From Myxocyprinus asiaticus (Eukaryota; Chordata; Actinopteri; Cypriniformes; Catostomidae), in the NCBI RefSeq assembly GCF_019703515.2, contig NC_059346.1, positions 56,804,001 to 56,868,000 on the forward strand: a DNA stretch of 64,000 nucleotides, written 5' to 3'. This document shows, in pieces, positions 55,735-64,000 of the stretch (positions within the stretch are counted from its first letter, which is position 1; every line of letters begins with the position of its first letter). Made by a program: the position numbers and the translations under genes. The notes beneath the pieces are model-generated. The model was not told the DNA's origin, ran no database searches, and saw nothing but the letters and a program-made list of their open reading frames with translations.

Positions 55735-57129
55735 TTCATAGTGCAAGGACAATATTTTAATAATTTTTCTTAGTTAATTATTCACAGTCCATGCTGTAAA
55801 ACGTCCTTCAGCAGCAATAACCTTCACCAGACATTTCTTGTAGCTGTTGATCAGCCTTTTATATCACAAAGGAGGGATATTATACCATTTCTCCCTACAA
55901 ATTTGTTTCAGTTTATTAAAACAGTATTTCTGGGATTTCTTGCATGAATAGCCCTCTTCAGGTCATGCCACAAAATCTCTATTGAGTTGAGGTCTGGGCT
56001 CTGACTTGGCCATTCCAAAACACATTTTCTTCCTTTAACCATTCTGTTGTTGATTTGCTTGTGTGTTTTGGGTCACTGTCTTTTTGAATCACCTAAATGT
56101 TAGATGACAGACTGCAGCCCTAATATTCTCCTGTAAAATCTCTTGGTATACTTTAGAATTAATTGTTCCCTCAATGATTGCAAGCTGTCCAGGCCCGAAT
56201 GTAGCAAAACATGCCCAAACTATGATGCTTCCTCCACCATGCTTCACAGTTGGGTTGAGGTGTTGGTGTGAAGTGCTTTTTTTTACTTCAAATATAGTGT
56301 TGTGTGTTCCTGCCAAAAATTTAAATTTTGTTCCATCTGTCCACAGAATATTATTATAGAAGCTTTGTGGAGCATCAAGGTGATCTTTCGCAAACTTGAG
56401 ACGTGCAGAAATGTTTTATTTGAAATCACTGGTTTCCTTCATGGTGTCCTCCCATCAACACCATTCTTGTTCAGTGTTTTTCTTATAGTCGACACATGAA
56501 CAGTGACTTTAGCAAGTTCAAGAGATTTCTGTAGATCTTTTGCTGTTTTGGGTTCTTTTTCACTTCCTTCAGAATTACATGTTGTGCTCTTGGGGTGAAC
56601 TGTGCAGGATGCTCACTCCTAGGCAAACTAACAACAATGCTGATTTTCATCCATTTGTAGACAGTTTGTTGTACTGTGGATTGGTGAACATCCAGGTCTT
56701 TTAGAAATGTTTCATAGCCTTTTTTAGCTTCACGCATCTTTACAATTGTTCTCCTAAGGTCCTGTGACATTTTTTTGATCAGACTTCTTGAGAAGTTCAG
56801 ACTCTGTCAGTACCCAGACTGTACTGTCGTTAAACAGCAGGGCACCTCTAAAGTCCACACCTACAATCTCAGCTAATTGACTGGAACACCTGCCTCCAAT
56901 TAACTTTTTCAGAAGTCGGAAGCCCAGAGGTTCACATACTTTTTCCAGCATGGAATAATTAAACAACATGCTCAGTGAAGACATGAAAACTACAAATATT
57001 TGTTTGTCATTACTTTAAGCAGATTGTGTTTGTCTATTATTAGGACTTTGGTGAAGAACAGAAAAAATTTTATGAATAATTAATGCTGAAATGCGGGTAA
57101 TTCCAAAGGGTTCACATACTCTTTATTGC

Positions 57130-57135
<6 letters not shown>
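55735..57135 (-). mobile_element. Tc1-like transposon relic
   Basis: - strand pieces: the HTH part at 56770-56483 (MREAKKGYETFLKDLDVHQS, with an Arg-Ser-Glu-His-Pro linker in place of GRP) and the DDE part at 56316-56089 (NPTVKHGGGSIIVWACF, GTINSKVYQEIL). A frameshifted C-terminus follows to about 55800. The right end reads AGGGTTCACATACTCTTTAT then TGCCACTATA. The left TIR was not found. Confidence 0.8.
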
Positions 57136-57176
<41 letters not shown>

Positions 57177-57192
57177 TAGATAGATAGATAGA
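57134..57192. repeat. (TA)n and (GATA)n tract
   Basis: TA repeat followed by GATA repeats between the Tc1 relic and the third MITE. Confidence 0.93.
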
Positions 57193-57196
57193 TATA

Positions 57197-57743
57197 CACA
57201 CTACCGGTCAAAAGTTTTGAAACACTTGACTGAAATGTTTCTCATGATCTTAAAAATCTTTTGATCTGAAGGCGTATGCTTAAATGTTTGAAATTAGTTT
57301 TGTAGACAAAAATATAATTGTGCCACCATATGAATTTATTTTATTATAAAACTTAAATGTAATAAAAAATTAAAAAATAATATTTTTTTTTAAATTGATG
57401 ACTTGGACCAAATAATAAAGAAAAGCAGCCAATAAGTGCCCAACATAGATGGGAACTCCTTCAATACTGTTTAAAAAGCATCCCAGGGTGATACCTCAAG
57501 AAGTTGGTTGAGAACATGTCAAGAGTACATGTCTGCAAATTCTAGGCAATGGGTGACTACTTTGAAGATGCTAAAATATAACACAGTTTTGATTTATTTT
57601 GGATTTTGTTTAGTTACAACATAATTCCCATAGTTCCATTTATGTTATTCCATAGTTTTGATGACTTTACTATTATTCAAAAATGTTAAAAAAAATATAT
57701 AATAAAGAATGAGTAAGTATTTCAAAACTTTTGACCGGTAGTG
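57197..57743. mobile_element. Tc1/mariner-type MITE, copy 3 of 3 (inverted)
   Basis: Starts CACTACCGGTCAAAAG and ends CTTTTGACCGGTAGTGT. The interior is the reverse complement of 8590-9121 and 20157-20709 (for example CCAGGGTGATACCTCAAGAA). Confidence 0.9.

Positions 57744-57745
<2 letters not shown>

Positions 57746-57780
<35 letters not shown>
57746..57780. repeat. (TA)n tract
   Basis: TA repeat separating the MITE from the next Tc1-type element. Confidence 0.93.
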
Positions 57781-57782
<2 letters not shown>

Positions 57783-57786
<4 letters not shown>

Positions 57787-58402
57787 TGGCAGCCAAAAGT
57801 TTGGAATAATGTACAGATTTTGCTGTTTCGAAAGGAAATTGGTACTTTAATTCACCAAAGTGGCATTCAACTGATCACAATGTATAGTCAGGACATTACT
57901 GATGTAAATAAACAGCACCATCACTATTTGAAAAAAGAAACTGAAAAACAAAAAGAAAATTTAGATTGGGCAAAAAAACACAGACATTGGACAAAAGATA
58001 AATGGAAAAGAGTGTTATGGATCTTAACCCCATTGAGCTTTTGTGGGATCAGATAGACTGTAAGGTGCGTGAGAAGTGCCCTACAAGACAGCCACATCTA
58101 TGGCAAATGCTGCAGAAAGCGTGGGGTAAAATGTCACCTGAGTATCTGGACAAACTGACAGCTAGAATGCCAAGGATCTGCAAAGCTGTCATTGCTGCAC
58201 GTGGAGGATTTTTTGATGAGAAATCTTTGAAGTAGTTTAAGTTCTGATTTTTTTCAAATTGTAATTGTAATTTTTTACATTATTAATGTCCTGACTATAC
58301 ATTGTAATCAGTTGAATGCCACTTTGGTGAATAAAAGTACCAATTTCTTTCCATAAGAGCAAAATCTGTACATTATTCCAAACTTTTGGCAGCTAGTGTA
58401 CA
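57783..58402 (+). mobile_element. Internally deleted Tc1-like element
   Basis: TIRs: CACTGGCAGCCAAAAGTTTG, then GAATAATGTACAGATTTT, and the inverted partner ending TTGGCAGCTAGTG. The + strand keeps only a join of two transposase parts: ENLDWAKKHRHWTKDKWKRV, then LNPIELLWDQIDCKVREKCP through VIAARGGFFDEKSLK (DDE C-terminus with the Glu). The catalytic Asp residues are deleted. It is about 620 bp versus about 1.6 kb for a full element. Confidence 0.85.
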
Positions 58403-58689
58403 TATACTTGAATCAAAGATTTATACCTGTAAATATTTGTCTAATTAACTGAACATTTGTATATGTAAATTTTTAAATAATCAAACCAAATTATGACTAA
58501 CAGATTTCGACAACACAAAGTAAATATATTTATGACTATATTTAGTTTGTTTTAATATACGATGTACCATGATTAATCACGACTGAACAAAGAAATCTGT
58601 GCGATTTAATAAGTTAAAAAATTGTAGCGATTCACAGTCCTAATGTATTTTCAAATAGTTACAAATGTTATTAAACTTTTATTCATATA

Positions 58690-58735
58690 TGACACAAATC
58701 TGTACATTATTCCAAACTTTTGGCTGCTAGTGTAT
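58690..58735. mobile_element. Extra Tc1-type terminus
   Basis: ATCTGTACATTATTCCAAAC and TTTTGGCTGCTAGTGTATA repeat the right end of 57783-58402 about 330 bp further on, so a second end, or a second deleted copy, is present. Confidence 0.75.
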
Positions 58736-59061
58736 ACATGCCATAAAGTCAGTGGATATACTGCAATTAAAAGTTAGGAAAAATCTTCTGCCGTTTTCCA
58801 GTGGACTTTTTTGATAATAAGATAAAATGGGCAGATTCAATTAATATCAAGCTTTGTTGGCAAGATAAACTTAAGTGTACATTTCCAATGCATTATTAGA
58901 AACTGTACATTCAGATACAAACCAAATTGAATGCTGAAGTTTAATTTTTTAAGTTTAAACTTTTATTCCCTATCTGTCACTCACTTGATGTTGTGTTGAT
59001 GTAGTGACACTAGGGGTCAGTCTTGGGAGCCCCAAACACCTCTGCTTTTTGAAAAAAGGCC

Positions 59062-59145
59062 AATGGGAATTGGCGAGTGGAATTTGCATGCAACTCCACC
59101 GGACATACGGGTATAAAAGGAGCTGGTATGCAACCACTCATTCAG
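59062..59145 (+). promoter_or_regulatory. DIRS promoter-like block, copy E
   Basis: CCAAT/ATTGG (about 59070-59083), octamer ATTTGCAT (59092-59099) and TATAAAAG (59112-59119), followed by CACTCATTCAG as in copy C. Confidence 0.8.
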
Positions 59146-59384
59146 ATTTTCTCTTCGGAGCCGAGCAGTTGTGTTCAGCGAGCTGAATTACTCTGCCGAT
59201 CCATTCACCTCGAAAAGCTGTTGGATTTATGGCGCATTACAGCGGCTTCTCCCTCTCTTGCACTGGTGAAGTTCAGAGAATGCCCCTGGGTGCTTCAGCA
59301 GCTAAAAGAGTATATTCTTCCTACTAAAAGAGTATGTTTTCCCTTCTTAAAAGAGTGGCAGTAACGGAGAGCGTCTTTTTAAAG

Positions 59385-60651
59385 ATGCCTCTCCGTTTGT
59401 GTGTATTTCCTGGTTGCGGTCGTTACCTCTCCAATGGCCATGATCACGGTCTTACGTGCTTGGGCGCTGCCCATGTGAAGACAGCGTTCGTGGACAGGTC
59501 ATGTTCTCACTGCGAGAGCATGACCATGGCAACATTGCAGTCGCGGTTTTTCTTTCGTCAGAGGGAAAGGCCACCCCAGCAGCTCCCCGCCTCGGTCCTT
59601 CTACCTACGGGTTTGAGGCTGCATCGGTTAGCACTGGGGGCGATTTGGGGACCCCAATGGGAGCCACTCCGCCGGGTAACTCCCCACAGACCTCCCATTC
59701 CCCAATACGCTCGTTTGCCCCATTGGGATGAGACCGCCGGCTCGTCTCAGGGTGAGTTCGCGACCTCATTTCGGCGCTCGCGAATTGGATGAGCTCTCGA
59801 TTGCAGCATCGGAGAGTGGGCTGTCCAGTCTGACGCTGAGGACTCGACTGGGCTCCCACCTTCGGGCCATGCTTGCCCAGGCAGCTGCGTGTGTCAGGCT
59901 GGAGTGGAACCCTCCACCCCCCCTGAACACTCGCAGCCTGACGATTGGTTCCTGGGACCATGAGCACTGCTCCCGGCTATGCCCTGCCCCAGTCCCTTTC
60001 TTCCCGGAGGTGCATGAGGAGCTCATGAGGTCGTGGCGGGCACCTTTCGCTGCCTGGACCCGGTCTCTGAGCTCCTCCGCTCTCACTACCCTTGATGGTG
60101 GGGCTGCCAGGGAGTACTCAGTGATTCCCCAGGTGGATAAGGTGGTTGCGTTGCACCTGCACCTGAGACCCCCGTCCAGTACCTGTAGGGTTATGTCATC
60201 TCTGGCGACTGAGGCCTGCGGTGCCGCTGGACAGGCCGCCTCCGCCCTGCATGCCATGGCTCTCCTGCAAGTGCACCAAGCCAAGGCACTAAGAGAACTG
60301 CACGAGGTCGAGATGAGAGAGGCTGACAAGGCGCGGTTCCTTAACGCCCCCATTTCCCAGGTCAGCCTGTTTGGCGACACCTTCGAGGACTTCACCCAGC
60401 AGTTCTCGGCAGTGACGAAGCAGACGGAGGCTATACAGCACATCCTGCCCCGGCACGTCTCAAGACCCCGCACCCCGTCTGCTCATCGCCAAGGGCGTCC
60501 TCCTGCAGAAACAGCACCGGCTCTGCTGCAGCCCACCCCCGCGGCCCGGCCCCGGCATGGAGCCCACCGCAGGAAGCAGATGCCACCCGTCTCATGGCCG
60601 GCCAAGGAAGGCCGGCCAAAGAACCCAAGGAAGGCTTCGAAGCGCCCCTGA
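59385..60651 (+). pseudogene. DIRS gag-like region, copy 3
   Basis: The ATG at 59385 gives MPLRLCVFPGCGRYLSNGHD, then TCLGAAHVKTAFVDRSCSHC, the Cys/His-rich head. After frame changes near 59730 a 307-codon open stretch (59728-60651) includes FGARELDELSIAASESG, PFFPEVHEELMRSWRAPF, LFGDTFEDFTQQFSAV and a basic Pro/Arg tail ending PKNPRKASKRP, suited to nucleic-acid binding. It is better preserved than copy 1. Confidence 0.78.
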
Positions 60652-60959
60652 GACGGGCGACCCAGAGACGAGGAGACCCGCTTCTATGGAGCTGGTGGAC
60701 AGAACACTCCATCCCCCGGTGGAGAGCTGGGAGGAGAATCTTTTGTTTCATTTTTCGCTGCATGCCCAAGAGGCTGCGGTACCCAAAACTTCAACAAAAG
60801 AGTGGTTTTCTTGTTCCCTGTGTCACATGTCAGGTGCGCTCAGCCGTCGTCACGACCACCGTCCACCATCCCATTTTGGCAGGTTTGATGCTCCAGCGGC
60901 AGACCCCCCATCCCTGTGCACACAGCTGTGGCACAAACATGCCCACACCGGGTTGGTTC

Positions 60960-61661
60960 CGACGGACTGCGGGGACGATATTCCTCATTTTTCCTTCCAA
61001 AACCAAGCTCTCCCCAGTTCAGAGCATCTCTTTTATTGGCTTGGAGTTGGACTCAGTCTCGATGACGGCGCGCCTCACGAATGAGCGCGCACAGTCGGTG
61101 CTGAACTGTCTGAAGACATTCAGACAGAAGACAGCGGTTCCACTGACATTTTTTCAGAGGATCCTGAGGCATATGGCATCCTTAGCGGTGGCCACACTGC
61201 TCGGGTTGATGCATATGAGACCGCTTCAGCACTGGCTTCAGACTCAAGTCCCGAGATGGGCATGGCATCGCGGGACACATTGCGTGGTCGTCACGCCGAT
61301 CTGTCACTGCCTCTTCAGCTCTTGGACCGACCTTGCATTTCTACGGGCAGGGGTTCCACTAGAGCAGGTCTCTAGGTGCATCGTGATTATGACGGACGCC
61401 TCCAAGACGGGCTGGGGCACCGTATGCAATGGGTACACAGCTGCTGGCTCCTGGACTGGCCCACAGCTGCGTTGGCACATCAACTGCCTTGAGTTATTGG
61501 CAGTACTGCTCGCCCTGCGGAGGTTCCGGCTGTTGATCCAGGGCAAGCATGTGTTGGTCCGGACGGACAACATGGTGACGGTAGTGTACATCAACCGTCA
61601 AGGTGGTCTACGCTCCCGTTGCATGTCACAACTCGCCCGCCATCTCCTCCTCTGGAGTTAG
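60960..61661 (+). pseudogene. DIRS RT thumb and RNase H, copy 3 (RT core deleted)
   Basis: An open frame jumps from pre-RT sequence to KLSPVQSISFIGLELDSVS at about 61005, skipping the fingers, palm and YLDDW box that copy 1 has. It then continues through RNase [34 protein letters not shown] and RTDNMVTVVYINRQGG. The RNase H part has no stop until 61661 and is the best preserved of the three copies. Confidence 0.85.
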
Positions 61662-62120
61662 CAGCGCCTCAAGTCGCTGCGAGCCACTCACATCACGGGC
61701 AACCGCAACACCGCGGTGGACGCACTGTCATGACAGGCTACACTCAGGGGAGAGTGGAGACTCCACCCCCAGGTTGTCCAGCAGACTTGGAGTCGATTCA
61801 GTCGAGCACAGGTAGATCTGTTTGCTTCCCGGGAATCCTCCCACTGCCTGCTTTGGTACACCCTGACCGAGGCACCCCTCGGTATAGACGCGCTGGCCCC
61901 TGGGATTACGCAAATAAATGTTTCCCCCAGTGAGCCTACTTGCACAGACTCTGTGCAAGGTCAGGGAGGACGAGGAGCAGGTTGTCCTAGTAGCACCCTA
62001 CTGGCCCACTCAGATGTGGTTCTCAGACCTCACGCTCCTCGCGACAGCCACCCCCCCCCCCCCCGGCGAATTCCCCTGAGGAAGGACCTTCTTTCTCAGG
62101 GACGGGGCACCATCTGGCAC
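61662..62120 (+). pseudogene. DIRS linker region (methyltransferase-type), copy 3
   Basis: Frames are broken. SRHLLLWS, a stop and ITGNRNTAVDAL (RNase H end) are followed by shifted equivalents of the VQLIWSRF..LFAS and PPVSLLAQTLCKVREDEE blocks of copy 1. A C-run at about 62047-62062 is expanded. Confidence 0.6.
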
Positions 62121-62189
62121 ACGTGACCAGACCTCTGGAATCTCCACATCTGGCCCTTGGACGGGACACGGAAGACCTGAGTGGCCTAC

Positions 62190-63150
62190 CACCCGTGGTG
62201 GTAGACACGATCACTCAGGCTAGGGCTCCCTCTACGAGGTGCCTGTATGCCTTGAAGTGGCGTCTGTTCGCTAAGTGGTGTTCTTCCCAACGCGAAGACC
62301 CCCAGAGATGCGCAGTCGGATCGGTGCTTTCCTTCCTGCAGGAGAGGCTGGAGGGGCGGCTGTCCCCCTCCACCTTGAAGGTGTATGTGGCGCCATTTCG
62401 GCACATCATGATGCAGTGGATGGTAAGTATTTGGGGAAGCACGACTTGATCATCATGTTCCTGAGAGGTGCTAGGAGGTTGAATCCCTCCAGACCATGCC
62501 TCATCCCCTCACTGGACCTCTTTGTAGTCCTTCAGGGTCTACGGGGAACCCACTTTGAGCCCCTGGAGTAGGTTGAGCTAAAGGCACTCTCTTTGAAGAT
62601 TGCCTTCCTGACTGCACTCACTTCCATCAAGAGGGAAGGGGACCTGCAGGCATTCTCTGTCAGCGAATCATGCCTGGAGTTCGGTCCGGGTTACTCTCAC
62701 GTGATCCTGAGACCCTGACCGGTCTATGTGCTCAAGGCTCCCACTACCCCTTTTAGGGATCAGGTGGTGAACCTGCAAGCGCTGCCCCAGGAGGAGGCAG
62801 ACCCAGCCTTGGCGTTGCTGTGTCCGATGCTTGCTTTACGCATCTGTTTGGATTGCACGCAGAGCTTTAGAAGCTCCGAGCAGCTCTTTGTCTGCTTTGG
62901 TGGACAGCAGAAAGGAAGCGGCGTCTCCAAACAGAGGATCGCCCTCTGGGTCGTTGATGCCATTGTGATGGCATATCACGCTCAGGACGTGCCACCCCCC
63001 CGTGGGGTTATGAGCCCAATCTACTAGGAGTGTAGTGGCCTCCTGGGCCCTGACCAGTGGCACCTCTTTGGCAGACATCTGCAGAGCAGTGGGCTGGGCA
63101 ACACCCAACACCTTTGCGAGGTTCTACAATTTCTGGGTTGAGCTGGTTTA
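62190..63150 (+). pseudogene. DIRS tyrosine recombinase, copy 3
   Basis: The N-terminal half is clear: VVVDTITQARAPSTRCLYAL, LSFLQERLEGRLSPSTLKVY. The catalytic half shows TSIKREGDLQAF (Arg), DQVVNLQALPQEEADPAL and SEQLFVCFGGQQKGSGVSK. After a C-homopolymer at about 62994-63001 the frame is lost; the His-x-x-Arg box reads GCCCAATCTACTAGG, so the catalytic His codon is changed (CAT to CAA). The Tyr box (about 63120) is in another frame. Confidence 0.85.
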
Positions 63151-63952
63151 GTCCCGTGTATTGTCAGGTGCGAGCAGGTAAGTTCCGGGACAGCTGTCCG
63201 GGTGTACCGCTTGCGCATTGTGCCTTTCCCCTCCCTTGGGGTGAAGACATGCGCTTTTGACTCCCAGTCATGTTCACAAGCTGTGATCCCTGGATGACTT
63301 TCCTCCTTAGCCCTGTGGCAGACAAGTTTGCGGAGAAACTCGCTGCCGGCCCAGTACATGTGCTAATTAGGTCCTGTACTGGGGTAGATGCTCCACGTGT
63401 GCTGGTTCCCCGTAGGTGACCCCATGTGATTTCTTCCACTTAATCGTTTCCCTGTCGGTAAACTGCGTCTTCCTTGGACAGAGGCCCCTTTGCCCCCCGG
63501 TCATCATGTTTGTAGAAACACCTCCCCCCTCGGGTAGGACCTACCATGCGACTTCTCCACATGACATACTTCCAACAAGACTCGGTAAGACCATGTGACG
63601 TATTTCCACTCAAAATACCCCCCCCCCCCCTTTCTCTGGGCGGGGTGTGGTCTCCGTGGTGTCTTCCACTTGGGATTGAAAACCTCCCAATGTAGACATT
63701 TATGGCCCCTAGTCGGTTAACAAATTCCACTCTTTTTGGGAAGAAAAAAGAGGTAAAGAGGCAACGGCTGGGCTAGCCTGTCCCTATTTGTTAGGCTGTC
63801 AACTTGTTCCAGAAGGACCGTTCAATGCTCATAAGAGCATTGGGGAGGTTACATGATGGCCTGGTGCGCTGGCTATGAGGCACACAGCGGTCTGCCCGTC
63901 TCGCACCACCAGTCCACGTAACACAGTTCAGCTAGTTGTAGCGTTTTGTATA
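63151..63952 (+). other. DIRS copy 3 3' non-coding region
   Basis: Parallels 49227-49973, with C/A runs (about 63617-63630). No ORF is recognised. Confidence 0.65.
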
Positions 63953-64000
63953 GGGATCCCTAGTGTCACTACATCAACACAACGTAGAGTGAGTGACTGA

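Larger units (their letters stand above)
58965..64000 (+). mobile_element. DIRS-type retrotransposon, copy 3 (runs to window end)
   Basis: The left terminus is ATTCCCTATCTGTCACTCAC. The right terminus (GATCCCTAGTGTCACTACAT) is reached at about 63953 and continues to the last base, so the final few bases lie outside. The inverted ends are imperfect, unlike copy 1. The RT catalytic core is deleted; gag-like, RNase H and recombinase regions are present. Confidence 0.9.

Overview
The window looks like a chromosome piece from a teleost fish, most likely a cyprinid. The reasons are two intron-containing vertebrate gene fragments on the + strand and a dense fish-type repeat load: tRNA-derived SINEs, L1-like and L2/Rex-like LINEs, DIRS retrotransposons, gypsy LTRs, Tc1/mariner and hAT-type DNA elements, and (TA)n tracts. 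Species cannot be fixed from sequence alone. Nothing looks bacterial, so operons and ribosome-binding sites do not apply.

Host genes. The last two coding exons of a kindlin-3 gene (fermt3, integrin co-activator) lie at 1169-1310 and 1443-1622. Two exons of a class I phosphatidylinositol transfer protein gene (pitpnb-like) lie at 27731-27761 and 50416-50493. The 22.6 kb between those two exons should hold about four more coding exons, but I recognise none. The space is filled by nested transposons.

Layout. 0.5-1.0 kb: SINE in a fermt3 intron with a 13-bp target-site duplication (TSD). 3.6-7.1 kb: rearranged L1-like LINE (-). 8.2-9.3 kb: mariner pieces and a MITE in TA tracts. 9.3-11.3 kb: LINE fragment inserted into a DIRS 5' end. 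11.7-15.6 kb: AT-rich sequence with no gene seen. 15.6-24.2 kb: hAT-like shell containing a second L1 (-), itself split by a MITE and a Tc1 element, with a SINE at the same target site. 24.3-27.5 kb: LINE tail and two solo LTRs. 27.7-35 kb: pitpnb exon, fold-back repeats, a DIRS deletion derivative, a gypsy remnant with a 33-bp minisatellite, and a mariner relic. 33.5-43.9 kb: LINE A (+) interrupted by LINE B (-), which is itself interrupted by an unclassified 1.7-kb insertion. 44.0-50.0 kb: DIRS copy 1 with perfect 55-bp inverted termini, abutting a 334-bp element with perfect 56-bp TIRs that carries the DIRS promoter. 50.4 kb: pitpnb exon. 51-53.4 kb: tandem duplication and DIRS copy 2. 53.4-58.7 kb: a Tc1/mariner cluster including one uninterrupted transposase gene. 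59.0-64.0 kb: DIRS copy 3, running to the window edge.

The strongest theme is the DIRS family. Five copies of one promoter-like block (paired CCAAT boxes, octamer ATTTGCAT, TATAAAAG) occur in different contexts. These are a near-complete element, a second element with the RT core deleted, a recombinase-only derivative, a LINE-split copy, and a small non-coding TIR element. All coding copies are broken, each at different places.
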